A stretch of 64,000 nt of DNA from Spisula solida (taxonomy: Eukaryota; Mollusca; Bivalvia; Venerida; Mactridae): contig OX365956.1 in the NCBI GenBank assembly GCA_947247005.1, positions 15,272,089 to 15,336,088 on the forward strand, written 5' to 3'. The translations under genes and the position numbers were made by a program. The notes under the pieces are model-generated. The model saw only the letters and a program-made list of their open reading frames with translations, searched no databases and was not told where the DNA came from. Shown in pieces: positions 1-12,047 of the stretch. Position 1 is the first letter of the stretch, and each line of letters opens with the position of its first letter.

Positions 1-1814
1 CGTTAGCGACTAGGCTGGACCCCCATAAAATTGAAATATCTTTTAAAGAAATTATGCAATTTGATTGAAATTTGGTATAGTACACTGAATTATCTTTACC
101 AACTCTGTGTTTAAATTTCATAATTTTTTACGAACTCATTAATATTTTCCCCATTGTGTCTAATGTATTAAATTGTGTATTTTAATCAACAAATGGACAG
201 GGAGTAAAATAAGCCATTATGATCAGGTAGTTAGACTAATGCTATTGTATTTGTAATATCTGTAACGGGACTTATGTGGATAACTTTGACCTACATTTGA
301 CTGGTCATCAATGTGTGTATAGTTGAGGCCCACCTTCTAATTGTAATGATCATTTGTATAAACAAAATGTTGAGTCTTGAGGTGAGCTTAAACATTAAAC
401 ACACACACTTTGATGTATGGGCCTCATTATATATTTGCAATCGTCACTGGTGTGTTACTTAAATGTATTTATTTTCGGCTAATACGGTTATATATAGAAA
501 TTATTGGAAATCATCAGTGCGTATTATACGCACGATTGGAGAACAGGTTTAGCGGGAAGATTGTCATTCGACGTCCAGCAAGCGTGTGTATAGGACAGAC
601 AACTTGAAGGTCGTAGAACTTGTTATGATGGTAGAATGCCACGTTGACAAAACACTTTGAATGTAGATTTACAACATCTCATGGGTGTAGTGCATCACCA
701 TTTTCGACGAGTTGTAGTTTGGCTCAATGTAAGCCCCCAGGGGATTCAAACTTTGAATTCTGAAATCTACGGAGCATTCGGCTTATTTAGTTCTTATTAC
801 GACAAACAATTGGAGAGTCTGAAACAGGACGTGGTTTCATGTGTCTAAATAAGGAGAAGACTCACAAATTCAAGAACGAATCTATTAAGATTTATATTGA
901 AATTTATTCAGAGATAGAAGGTCTTGAAAAAGTTGCACTGTACGTCACAGTTCAGTCTTGTGTATTGTGAATGATTTGCTTAAGAAAGTACATTATAGAA
1001 ACAAATTGCTCAAAAAGCCGACGCTTCCCCTGGGGGCTGGAGCACAGTTCGAGAGTATGAATCTCCGTCACTGTGTGACAGCGATAGCGATGAGAGAAAA
1101 AACCCAAACAAGCTGAGGCTAGAGCAGTTAAAAAGCTTAAGACAAATCACACTAGATCTAATGGTTCTCGTTCTTCTGTTTCTTTCATACAACCTGGTGC
1201 TACGACACCTGGCAGAGGAATCAACACTTGATTGGAGATGCTATCCTTTCAACCCAGAGGCGCTTTCAATTACTTTCGATGCTACAAACAAGCTACAGTT
1301 TTGAACGTGGAAGAACCGGACTATCGGTCATTACGTCACAGTGGTATGTTCGCCAGTAGTACAGAACAGCTTGAGAAGACTGTCAACTCAGTAACAGTTG
1401 CTTCCTATAAATGATAAGTACATTGATAGTTTATTCATGCATGGCGATATTTCTTATACATGTATCATGAAAAGTGTATTCACACTACTGACTTTATAAT
1501 GTAAAAGGAAGGCTCTTGTCTCATGTCTCGTTTTACGGGGAGATAGGTGCAGCTGATTGCATAATTATTAGAAGTACATGTACTTAGATCTGGCTATAAA
1601 TATAAATTTTAGAAACACCCAGTTTCGAGTTTATCTTCTAATACCAAATCGGCATTAGATAACATGCAATTTGCAGAGGATTCTATAACTGAAATGTTGA
1701 AGTGTCAGTATATTGTAGAAACACCGTTTGTTCCGCATGTTGTAAGTCCGACAAGTATCTTAATAAGATATTCATCTTAGATATAAGCATATTGGGAAGG
1801 AAAACATATCTTTT

Positions 1815-2480
1815 GAAGACTGGAAGCTCGCATTAGAATATATTGAGAAAGATGCGTTTTGTTTAGAATTCGATTTATCTAAAGGTTACTATCATTTGGA
1901 CAATTTCCCCCCACGTAAATTGTTTTGGAGATTATCAGTCAAGGGGAAATACTACTGCTTTACTGTTATAATGTTTGGCATGGGTTGTGTCCCTTTGTTT
2001 TTACAAAAACTTAACGAGCGGTGTTGAAATATTGGAAGTTTCACTTAGTTAAGATTTATGTTTCTTGACGACGGTTGGGGTTCTAACAAAACTTAAAACG
2101 ACACGGCTAAAGATGCAACGTTTGTTAAAAAACTATTTTCTGCAGGATTTGGTGAGAAGTTAGTCATGTGTTCTTCATGTTCATGAATGAGCTATGGGGG
2201 TCATTACGATATTGACTGGTTGGCCAGTTATAAGAACAGAAAAACGGACAGATACAATCCTGAATATTGCGACATTGATGCAGTTGATTGATTTACTCAG
2301 AATTGGTCCGGTTATAATATTTGGCTGTTTTCTCATATTTCTTTAGAAAATAAGAATAAATGTATTTTTTCATTGATTAGCCTGTAATGCTCACGGTAAA
2401 AGTATAGTCCCGAAATGGCCAGGTGCTGCATTTGGTCTATCGTTTTTAAATCTAATCAAGGCATATTGTTGATAAGGGAG
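1815..2480 (+). pseudogene. Broken DIRS-type reverse transcriptase / RNase H
   Basis: Reading across several frames gives an RT core: 'FDLSKGYYHLDNFPP' at about 1868-1914, a downstream 'YYCFTVIMFGMGC' block, and 'FLDDGW' at about 2060-2078 in the place of the usual catalytic xxDD motif. Beyond it come 'RYNPEYCDIDAVD' then stop then 'FTQNWSGYNIWLF' (about 2250-2340), and 'IVPKWPGAAF' (about 2400-2435). The last two resemble the conserved 'DAFTQxWxGxNxWLVPP' and 'VPxWPSAxFWP' blocks that follow RT/RNase H in DIRS-like polyproteins. Frame changes and stops occur throughout, so this is a fossil. Confidence 0.6.
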
Positions 2481-3292
2481 TTAAATGTGCATTTTGTCTA
2501 GAACATTTAGCAGCAAAGTGCTGGCAGGGAAATATAAGTTATAATATGAGTACAGATGTGGTCACATACTACATGAGATAAACATTTATTAAAATGTGTA
2601 TTATAGTGTATGGAAACGGTCTCGAACTGTTAACTTATTTGTGTGGTTTGAGGTATAAGCTATTGTATGAAAACGGCTTCGGGCCGTAATACATCTATTT
2701 GTGCGATTTGACGTATAAGATATTGTATGAAAACGGCTTCGGTTCGTAATATATTTATTTGTGTGTTTTGACGTATTAGATATTGTATGAACACGGTTTC
2801 GGGCCGTAATATATCTATGTGTGCGATTGACGTATAGATATTGTATGAAAACGGCTTCGGGCCGATATATATCTATTTGTGCGATTTAACGTATAAGCTA
2901 TTGTATGTTTACAAGCGGCTTCGGGCCGTAATATATTTTTATCTGTGTGTATTGACGTATAAGCTATTGTATGTAAGCGGCTTCGGGCCGTAATATATCT
3001 ATTTGTTAGATTAACATTTTAGATATTGTATGAAAACGGCTTCGGGCCGTAATATATTTTTATTTGTGTGTATTGACGTATAAGCTATTGTATGTAAGCG
3101 GCTCCGGGCCGTAATATATCCATTTGTTAGATTAACGTATTAGATATTGTATGAAAACGGTTTCGGGTCGTAATATATCGATTTGTAAGATTAACGTACT
3201 AGATTTTGTATGAAAACGGTTTCGGGCCGTTATATATCTATTTGTTCGATTAACGTATTAGATTTTGTATGAAAACGGCTTCGGGTCGTAAT

Positions 3293-4400
3293 AATTTTGC
3301 CGCTCACACCTTGTGTGAGGCGAAGTTCTGAGCTGCTCAGAAAGATGTGATGTATGTGCTTATTGATGTATATTGCCGGGTTTATTTGTAACAAAGGATT
3401 ATATGTGGAATTAGAAAAGTCATGGAAACGACTTCGGGTCGTAAATATAGTTATGTATATTTATTTATATGCATTATAGTGTATTGAAACGGTCTCGAAC
3501 CGTAAACTTATTTGTGCGATTTGACGTATTAGATATTGTATGAAAACGGCTTCGAGCCGTAATATATTTGTGCCGCTCACACCTTGTGTGAGGCGAAGTT
3601 CTGAGCTGCTCAGAAAGATGTGATGTATGTGCTTATTGATGTATATTGCCGGGTTTATTTGTAACAAAGGATTATATGTTATAGTTAGAACATATTAAGT
3701 AAATTTTAATGATTAAAAAGGGCGGAGCGAGCGAAGCGAAGCGAGTCCTTTTTAGTCATTAAAATTTACTTAATATGTTCTTACTAACTTAGAATATAAC
3801 ATTCTGCATTCTGATTGGCCGATAGAAAGTAGCGCCAACGCATGACGTAAAGTCTGTGACGAGAAAATTTTAATGATTAAATTTTCAGTTAACCGCCAAA
3901 ATGCGGCGTTTTCATTGGCTCAAAATGTAGGTTATATTCTAAGTTAAGGAAACGATTTCGGGCCATAAATATATTTGTGCTGCTCATACCTTGTGTGAGG
4001 TGAAGTTCTGAGCTGTTCAGCAAGATGTGAAGTTTGTTTGTTGAAGTATTTCGTCGGGTTTATTTGTAACAAAGGATTATAATGTGAAATAAGAAAAGTT
4101 ATGGAAACGACTTCAGGTCGTAAATATATTTATTTATAATATATTTATATGTATTATAGTGTATGGAAGCGGTCTCGAGCCGTAAACTTATTTGTGCGAT
4201 TTGACGTATTAGATATTGTATGAAAACGGCTTCGAGCCGTAATGTGTTTATTTGTGTGATTTGACGTATTAGTTATTGTATGAAAACGGCTTCGGGCCGT
4301 TATATATTGTGCCGCTCACACCTTGTGTGCGGCGAAGTTCTGAGCTGCTCAGAAGGCTGTGAATTATGTGCTTATTGATGTATATTTGTAACAAAGGGTT
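3293..4400. repeat. Four copies of a ~110-bp GC-richer module
   Basis: The block starting 'tgccgctcacaccttgtgtg' is seen at about 3297-3407, 3568-3675, 3976-4080 and 4308-4395. Each copy contains two small palindromes, ctcacaccttgtgtgag and ctgagctgctcag, and ends with 'gggtttatttgtaacaaagg' or a remnant. Together with the 60-bp unit it forms a higher-order repeat. Confidence 0.85.
3680..3948. mobile_element. Palindromic MITE, copy 1
   Basis: A near-perfect fold-back (arms 'agttagaacatattaagtaa', centre ggcggagcgagcgaagcgaagcgag, about 3683-3787) is joined to a short element bounded by ttagaatataac / gttatattctaa. It interrupts the hairpin minisatellite. A nearly identical copy lies at 62908-63174, and the second half alone lies at 35539-35677. 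Confidence 0.8.
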
Positions 4401-4767
4401 ATAAATTATGTGGAATTAGAAAAGTTATGGAAACGACTTCGGGTCTGAAATATATAGATAGCAACATGCTTGTGTGCGCTTTGCACATACATATATATTA
4501 TGTGTCAGACAAGACATTGTTTCAATATGCACCGATTGTTTCAATATTATGTTAATAATTATTGATGCCATGTTACATTAGAAAAAGTTTAATTTAGATT
4601 TTAGTGATATTTAACCATCACAAGAATGTGTTCCCGTTCTTTTTCTGTCGATACACGCTTGTTGGGCAACACCTATACTGCTGTGTGTTGTCTTTTTAAA
4701 CGGTTTATAAGATGATAAATAATTTATGTTTGTCTGAATGAAATGACAAGAAAACATAAATGTATTT

Positions 4768-6001
4768 ATGTCATAGAGTATAAATATACAATGCATTTGA
4801 TTATCTATATATAAATATAACATGCTTTAAAATGTCAATAAGCAAATAAATTAAACTAAAATATATACCAATACAACCTTACATTATAAACTTTAAATGA
4901 ACTTACTAATTACTACTAAATAAATAAATAGGAATATAAATTATAATAAAATATCAATATCACATGTTATACAAATCCACTTTTCCCTATATAAAACCTA
5001 TATCTAGTCCTATATAGCGTGCTTGACCATATAAACTTTTATATGAATCTAACCTATAAACCGATGTGGCTATCTAAATTGAATGCTTCGATGCATTCTC
5101 ATATTGGTACCTCGTCCTACGGACGTACCTTTGTTGTAAACTACATTCGGTTTATTAAACCACCATCTATATATATTAAATAATTAATGTCTTTGACATA
5201 ATTGTTTCAGGTTAGTTACATATTTTAGTTACATTTATTGTCCTAAATGCATTATTGTATTTCATAACTATTTCATGTGTTAATTTGACTTTATATATTT
5301 TGTGTAAGCCATGTGTAACAGTGGCCTTCGTTTGATTATATACGAAGTGCATTTATGTATTGTCTGTAAATGGAGTGCTTCTTGGCATTCTCATATTGGT
5401 ACCTCGTCCTACGGACGTACCTTTGTTGTAAACTACATTTGGTTTATTAAACCACCATCTCTATATATTAAATAATTAATGTCTTTGACATAATTGTTTC
5501 AGTATTTGTATGCATCCAACAACTCCAGAAGGCATGAACCTACATAAATCATTTGTTGTACATGGCTGTACCAAGTGGTGACCTGATCCGCTGTGTCATA
5601 GAGTATAAATATACAATGCATTTGATTATCTATATATAAATATAACATGCTTTAAAATGTCAATAAGCAAATAAATTAAACTAAAATATATACCAATACA
5701 ACCTTACATTATAAACTTTAAATAAACTTACTAATTACTACTAAATAAATAAATAGGAATATAAATTATAATAAAATATCAATATCACATGTTATACAAA
5801 TCCACTTTTCCCTATATAAAACCTATATCTAGTCCTATATAGCGTGCTTGACCATATAAACTTTTATATGAATCTAACCTATAAACCGATGTGGCTATCT
5901 AAATTGAATGCTTCGATGCATTCTCATATTGGTACCTCGTCCTACGGACGTACCTTTGTTGTAAACTACATTCGGTTTATTAAACCACCATCTATATATA
6001 T
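4768..6001 (+). repeat. Tandem duplication, ~829-bp period
   Basis: 4768-5177 and 5597-6001 are almost identical, differing by single bases such as aaatgaac/aaataaac. A third, partial copy of the 'ggtacctcgtcctacggacg' section lies at about 5380-5490. The flanking segment around 4659-4760 also recurs at about 6161-6265. The near-identity implies a recent duplication inside an otherwise old element. Confidence 0.9.
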
Positions 6002-6522
6002 GAAACAATTATGTCAAAGACATATATTTTTCTATGTTCGTGTTAGTGACTGTGACGAGTGCCTTCTTCTTTAAGGCCTAATTTTTTTACAGCCATCGTG
6101 TAAGTATAAGTGCGATTATGGTATCATTGATTAAATATTGGCATATATGAATATAATACACGCTTGTTGGGGCAACACATATACTGTTGTTTGTTGTTTT
6201 TTAAACGGTTTATGAGATGATAAATAATTTATGTTTGTCTGAATGAAATGACAAGAAAACATAATGTACAGTTATATTGGACTAATTTGCTTACCTTTGC
6301 TGTTCCAATCACTTCAATCACCCATACGTATTTACACTGTTTTAGACTTAAAACTTTACATGGGAAGTAAATGCAAAATACACTTTTCTGTGTACCAAAA
6401 ATTCTGTTTTAATTTATGAGAGTTGGTAAGGTTGATTTATGAAGATATACCAATTTTTATTCTAATTGGCATTGTACTTTTTAAAATATTTAAGGTTTAT
6501 GGGGGTCCAGCCTAGTTGTTAA

Positions 6523-7284
6523 CGGACTATACGAGTTCACATTTTTAAAATCCTAACGGGTTGTGTATGTTTGTAGCGACAGGTCACAGCTCGGACTGAC
6601 CACGAACGATCTATAGAGATTCACTCGTACGTTATCCGTACGATACTCTTACGAGTTAAGAAAATCTGTCTGATGCTCGTATGAGTCTTCGGTGTCCGTA
6701 CGGGCTCCGTACGGATGCCGTGCGAGTTTGCCAAAATCAACTCTTACGAAGCTCGTAAGGAGTAGTAAGGAGAACAGTATGTTCAAAATGACAAAATCAT
6801 TGATGGTACGTACAGGGTTTCCGATTAAAAATAAGCTTGGGACGTACTTTTTGAAGTAAATCATGAATATTTCGCGTAAAATCGGGAACCTATATTGATC
6901 GTCGATTAGATGGGGTACATAGTTCATGAAAGGCAGTGACAACAAGTATCTTAACCACTCAGACACATGCTCTTCCATACACTCTTTGGTAAATATGGAC
7001 TATTTTAAGCAAGCGAGCGAGCGAGTTGAGTTGAGTTCAATTTAATTCAATTCAATTTAATTTAATTCTCTATCCGTCAGATGTATTCACAATACTACAA
7101 AACATATATATCCAAAATGGCAACGGCAAGTTCATACGAACATATAGCGACAACAAAACAAAGGGAGACGGTAGAGAAAAACAATATGTGGACATAACTA
7201 TATATGCTATGTAAACAAATGACTGACCTGATTAAACGAGGTATACTAATCCAATAATGATAAAAATAGTAAATGTCAACTCAC
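6523..7284. other. No gene; direct and palindromic short repeats
   Basis: Bases 6600-6760 carry many short cgtacg / cttacgag palindromes, and 7013-7070 is a simple run of gagcgagcgag then ttgagttcaatttaattc. If the exon at 7285-7330 belongs to a leftward gene, this stretch is part of its first intron. Open frames here show no recognisable domain. Confidence 0.5.
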
Positions 7285-7330
7285 CTGCTATCAAAATGCC
7301 AAACACAACAAATTTCACTGGCAACGACAT
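7285..7330 (-). CDS. Isolated signal-peptide exon (first exon)
   Basis: Reading leftward, ATG at 7330 opens 'MSLPVKFVVFGILIAG', cut by a good donor (gcag|gtgagt) after the first base of the glycine codon, so it ends in phase 1. The peptide has a short basic start and a hydrophobic core as expected for a secretory signal. It resembles exon 1 of the EGF gene at 17184 (MSSLVKLVVGLLLAG, also phase 1). The next exon must lie to the left, either hidden in the retroelement region or beyond the window; I found none. It may be the start of another EGF-family gene in opposite orientation, or a leftover. Confidence 0.4.
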
Positions 7331-7616
7331 GGTCGGTACCGTACAATATATCATGTGAAGCTGCGTTATAATCGCGAATTTTAAAATTTATTCAACAAGG
7401 AAGAGAATTTCTGCTTTTTCTACCAATCAAAATTGAGAAATATACCAGTCGTTCCAAAGTGCACACATTTTTCGGGGACAAATGATATTGGATGAGGCTG
7501 AATAAAAATATTGTTTGTTCAACCTTTACCGACCCAATTCTTTTACAATGAGCATACATGTCCCAAGTTTGTATGTAATATAATATTTTTTAAATTGATA
7601 ATACAATCAATTAATA

Positions 7617-7968
7617 AGGCGCTTTACATATAGTGTTGCGAAGGTGCTTCCTCTACCAGTGTAGATACAGCAGGATCTAACCAGAGGGACTGACTGAGAG
7701 AAAGCACCCGAAGGGAGAGAGAGACATTAGATACAGGCGTGTCCGGCGCTTCAGTAATGCGAAAACATCACGAAAAGACAGCCTGGTTCTTTAAAGTGCC
7801 CGGCGTATAGCACCGAAACACAGCTTTCTGGCACCTTTAACCAGGTACTTTGCAGTCCACACGGTCAGATATAGCGAGAAATACTACGAATAGAGGTTCA
7901 GAAATGTCAAGTTCCCATGCCGGCGATTGAACCCACCTCGATCTCTGGATTGACAGCCGCTATAGAAT
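7617..7968 (-). mobile_element. tRNA-headed SINE, minus orientation
   Basis: On the minus strand a tRNA-like head ('ctgtcaatccagagatcgag', 'gtgggttcaatcgccg') is followed by a body with 'ggtgctatacgccgggcact' and 'ttaaagaaccaggctgtc', ending near 'tatgtaaagcgcc'. The same body appears on the plus strand at 44475-44905 and partly at 28106-28300, so it is a dispersed family. Molluscan tRNA-derived SINEs are well known; I cannot confirm the exact family name. Confidence 0.8.
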
Positions 7969-8950
7969 AAATTCATGTAAAACGTAACATTAAAATGTTC
8001 TGGCTTTATCAGATTAGAAACAAACAAACAATTATCTGGAAAGCAATGCATTCTTTAACAATCAATATCTTAATTTAGTCCTGAGTAATTGACGTAAGAC
8101 GGAGGGAAAATACCATACGGTATTAAGATATCTTCCGTAGCAATTGCCATAAATGGTCTCATGATATGAATGGAATGAAGTTGACACGTCAATATTTAGT
8201 ATCGATATTGAATATCGAACTAGGATGAATATCGAACCAACTGGGTTATCAATAATCGAGAAAACTAAAAGCAGCAATCCTTTTTTGAAAATCTAGCTAG
8301 CTCGGTAAGCGATATTCGACCAAATTGGCACAACAAGCCTAAATTAAGGTAATCCATCCATCATTGGCAATATTTAGATTCCCAATGAAACTACCTTTTT
8401 CATAAAGTGTATCACATGGCATGTCTAAATATAAATTTTTAAAAACTCTAACCACGCCGTTTTGGAGAAATTCCATTTTAACTATGGTAACCATCCTTAT
8501 CAAAATGGAGCAAATTTCAGAAAAGGTCCCAACAGTATTTTTCTATTTTTTGTATCTATAAAATCAATAAATTGTGCAAAGTTTTATGTTTTTACACAGC
8601 CAATAGAATGTGTTTGTAAATGATATGTAACAGAAATTTGCAAATTACTTCATATTTTTTTCTTTCACCTCTATCTTTCAATTTCAGTGTTTTGAATGAG
8701 TAAAATTATCAAAATATTTAAATTTCCCTTTCAAAGAATGGTATAAAATCATCTTATAAAATGATTGGCATGCTACAATAGTAACATACAAATTTTAAGT
8801 AATCAATATGGTATAAGAAAATAACAAAATAAAAAAAGTTCACCACAGATTTATTTCAGAAAATGTACTTTTCTTTGCATACTCTCATTTCTGTGCTCGC
8901 TGGAGAATGAGTTCTCATTTGCTAAAAGCACTATAACCTTTTTATTATTG
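7969..8950. other. No gene; contains 'gaatatcgat' cluster
   Basis: Bases 8183-8300 hold several gaatatcgaac / atcgatattg words. The rest is AT-rich unique-looking DNA with no supported coding region. Confidence 0.5.
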
Positions 8951-9710
8951 ACTGAAAACATGTCATGTGTGTATTCATTTTCTTAGTTAGATCATTTGCT
9001 ACAAGTTGATGTATGTTCTGACATAGAATTCAGAAATTTTTTTTTAGTCCCCTATCGGTTTTCAACCAGAGGGGACATAGGTTTACCCTTCGTCCGTCCA
9101 TCAAAAATCAGGATCCTGACATAGCGCAAAAAGTTTTCAAACTAGGTTTATTAAACTATATATGTGGATAGGGGGCAATAAGGGAATTATGCACTTCTAA
9201 AAATAGATTGAATCCAAACAAAAATTGTGGTTGCTATGGAGACAGAAATAGTGAAAAAATGTCAAAATCTGGATCTTGCCATTACAGTTTCTAAGTTAGG
9301 ATTACAAAACTTGGTATGTGGATAGGTGCCAATAAGAAGATTATGCACATCTGAGTATGTTTTGATTATAACAAAAAGTGTGGTTGCTATGGAAACGGAA
9401 ATAGAAAACAAATCTATAAAATCTGGAATCCTGGCATAACTAAAACAGTTTCCAAGCTAGGGCTATGAAACTTGGTATACAGAAAGGAGTCTAAAGGAGA
9501 ATGTGTAAACCTGCACATGTTTATTATTCTGATTGAAACTGTGGTTGCTATGGATACAGAAATAGTTAATGTTTCCCTTTGGCTGGACGATTGTATAACC
9601 CCAAAAATAAGAAAATAACTTTTTTTAGAATTTAGCATCAAAACATCAATTGGCTTATAGCTAATGATCTAACTAAGAAAATGAATATGCACATGTCATG
9701 TTTTCATTCA
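8951..9710. mobile_element. Inverted repeat enclosing three ~155-bp direct repeats
   Basis: 'gactgaaaacatgtcatgtg' plus 'attttcttagttagatcatt' at 8951-8999 recur inverted at about 9662-9710. Inside, 'cccctatcggttttcaacca' (from 9050) leads into three direct repeats (about 9111, 9269 and 9421) sharing 'aaacttggtat' and 'gtggttgctatgga'. Such 'gaggggacataggttt' leaders followed by direct repeats are common in bivalves. Confidence 0.65.
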
Positions 9711-9814
9711 AAAGCAAATATGTTCTATACATTTTAGTGAACTGACGGCCATCCATTTGTCACAATCAACACAGCATCATGTGCCTAAAAGGCTACTTAG
9801 CTTTATTGATTATT

Positions 9815-10345
9815 TCACATAGTGACCTAGTTTTTAACCCCAGATGACCCTGGGTTGATCATCGTGACCAAAGTCACAAAGTTTCATAAAGATTAGACAA
9901 AAATTGTGGCCTCTAGTGACTACACAATGTGTACATGTATTGAAGATTAAACCAAACTGGAGACCTTTAGAGACTGCACAAGATTTATGTATGATTTGAC
10001 ATAATGATATTGATATAGTTCTTGACCACTTATGACCCAATATCGAACTTGATCCAGATTTTGTTGAGAGAATCATTGTTATAAAAATTGGACCAAAATA
10101 GTGAACTCCTGTGACTTCACAAGATTTATGTATGATTTGACCAAGTGACAACTTTTTTACCCCAAATTACCCAATATAAAATAAATATTTGTTGAGATGG
10201 TCATTGTGTCTATGTTTTATAAAAATTAGACCAAAATTGTGATCTCTACTGTCTATGCAAGCAAAAAGGGTGTGAATAACAGACATCCAGTGATCACAAA
10301 AGCTCACCTTGTGACTTTATGACAGGTGAGCTAAACTCAGTATAC
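9815..10345. repeat. Bivalve-type direct repeat ending in 'aagctcacc' palindrome
   Basis: Units of roughly 150 bp share 'gacctagtttttaacccc', 'ttcataaagattagac' and 'acaagatttatgtatgattt'. The block closes with gatcacaaaagctcacc...ggtgagctaaa at about 10293-10335, a short inverted repeat seen at the end of such arrays in many bivalve genomes. Confidence 0.75.
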
Positions 10346-11030
10346 CCAACAAGTATAATCATACACTATATGTGTCCTGCCTCATACTTATAAATGTTCA
10401 AGTTGTATATCTATGGAGTAATGGGTGAAATTAACTCATACACCCTGTATCCCAAGTTCTTAATAGACACTCAAATCTTATTTGTACAAACAGAATGCAC
10501 TTTATGATACAGGAAGACTGTCACTTGGAATCGAAGTAAAGGGAATTTGTCTGCAAATCCAAATTTAGACAGTATGGACACTGATACTAATCCTGAACAA
10601 TACAACCATTTCTAACTGAGTGCAAATATAAAAGTAGCATTTGTGACTGCCGGAAACGACTGGAACAACTGCTCGATATATTCCTCTATACATATTTCAA
10701 TATTTAACAATCTTTCAGAAAATAGATCCATGGTCCTATCTGGGTTATATGCCAAATCTTGCTCCCGTGCTGCTTTCCGGGTAATATGCTATGTCTGATT
10801 CCACTACTGCAATCTGTGTAGTATGCAGCGTCAGTATTTCACAACCTGCAAATAATATAATAACATTATAATTATATACTAATATTATTAGATCCTGGTG
10901 GTCCTGCACAAAAAACATTTTCTTTGATAAAAAACTGAAGGTTCAGAAATTGTCAAATTATATCAAATCTAAACTAAAACCAAAGGTGCTATTTTCAAAA
11001 GCTGAATCTATACCCAATATTAAACATATA
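10346..11030. other. No gene seen
   Basis: AT-rich DNA without a credible open frame, splice-supported exon or clear repeat. Confidence 0.5.
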
Positions 11031-11445
11031 CAGTGCCCACCAAAAATAAGTATACAGTAAATAAGTGTTGCTAAATTTAACTTGGTTAAATTATTCAATA
11101 TCCTTTTATCAGACAGTCACAATTGTACTTGTTTCTGAAACTACAGTTACTAAATGAGTAAAAACAGAGATAGAAATAAAGATGACTATGTTCTGAATTT
11201 AAATACCCATGTGATCTAAATTGCTGAATTTTCCATCTTTTTGTGACTAAGTTACCATTCAATCGGGACAAAGAAACTTTATATTTTGCACCTAGGGTAC
11301 CACTTAATGTATGGTCTTTACATATAAAAAACAAAAATATTCCTTTTTCTTCAAAAAAGTGTTGTTTCACTGTTTTACAAATAGTGTTATTACAGACAAG
11401 TAAATGGGGAAATAACATTTGTATACTTATTTTTGGTGGGCACTG
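11031..11445. mobile_element. Tc1/mariner-type MITE with TA target duplication
   Basis: Ends are exact inverted repeats, cagtgcccaccaaaaataag and its complement, flanked on both sides by TA (11029-11030 and 11446-11447). At 415 bp with no transposase it is a non-autonomous element. Open frames on both strands inside it are by-products. Confidence 0.88.
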
Positions 11446-11969
11446 TATAGTGTAGAATTCAAATTAAGTGACTGGTACATGACTGATGGGTCTGTTTCTT
11501 GTTCACCTTTTATGTGACAATCAATATATTGATGTATCAATGATATATCGGAATCATCAATGACTGCACCAATAAAGACAGATATTATAAGAACAGATCT
11601 ATGACTGAACTGAATTTGAATTTATTTGGAATATAATCATGGTAACTACAACCAAATATAATCATGGTAACTACAACCGAAAACAATTTTAGCAACCAAA
11701 CTGAATTATGTATACAATTATAAGACAGAAAGTGGTTAAGTTCACCAACTCAGTAATTAGGAATAGGTGCTTATTTATAACCTAAATTTTGCATTAGGAA
11801 CAATGTATTTGCAAAACATGGACGCACATTACTTCTGCTTATGCAACTAACTGTAACAATACAATCATGCATTACCTCACAGTGACAGTACAATTTTACA
11901 TTTTCACAAGTCCGCACAGATTTCTTCAGCATCTCTAGTTTTGATGTCAACTGTTTCATAAATGACCAA

Positions 11970-12047
11970 GTGTCCCGGCCGAGATTCGAACCCGGGACAT
12001 CTCTATCAGTAGTCAAGTGCGTTATCCATTTGACCACCGTGTCACCT
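11970..12047 (-). repeat. tRNA-like sequence (SINE head), degenerate
   Basis: The minus strand reads ggtgacacggtggtcaaatg then 'gtcccgggttcgaatctcgg', giving good Pol III A- and B-box matches. The acceptor and D-stem pairings are broken, so a functional tRNA is unlikely; a SINE head or pseudo-tRNA fits better. Confidence 0.55.

Larger units (their letters stand above)
2600..4450. repeat. Hairpin minisatellite, ~60-bp unit
   Basis: About 20 copies of a 57-64 bp unit, each with a short palindrome of the type acggcttcgggccgt followed by taatatatctatttgtgcgatttgacgta-type spacer. The first 700 bases are nearly uninterrupted; beyond 3297 the units alternate with a second module (see separate entry). 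Variants such as cggtctcgaaccgt keep the stem paired although the bases change. Confidence 0.9.
1..6522 (+). mobile_element. Decayed DIRS-like retroelement with inverted ends
   Basis: The first ~40 bases (ctaggctggacccccataaa) recur inverted at 6482-6522, and further diverged matches run inwards for about 190 bases, including 'taccaactct'. Between these ends lies a broken reverse transcriptase reading (about 1815-2480), then a hairpin minisatellite and a tandem duplication. DIRS-group retrotransposons have inverted terminal repeats and encode RT, RNase H and a tyrosine recombinase. The RT/RNase H remnants fit that group, but I could not see a recombinase. The left end may begin just outside the window. 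Many stops and frameshifts show it is inactive. Confidence 0.62.

Noticed and set aside
2600..4450. CRISPR-like array
   Set aside because: Units are contiguous, with spacers that are themselves repeats, in a eukaryotic retroelement; there are no unique spacers or cas genes.
6649..6978. 109-codon minus-strand frame near the orphan signal exon
   Set aside because: It is hydrophobic by composition, overlaps short cgtacg/cttacgag repeats, and shows no splice signal linking it to the exon at 7285.
11095..11455. Open frames on both strands of about 70-107 codons
   Set aside because: They lie inside a 415-bp MITE with exact inverted ends and carry no transposase motif.
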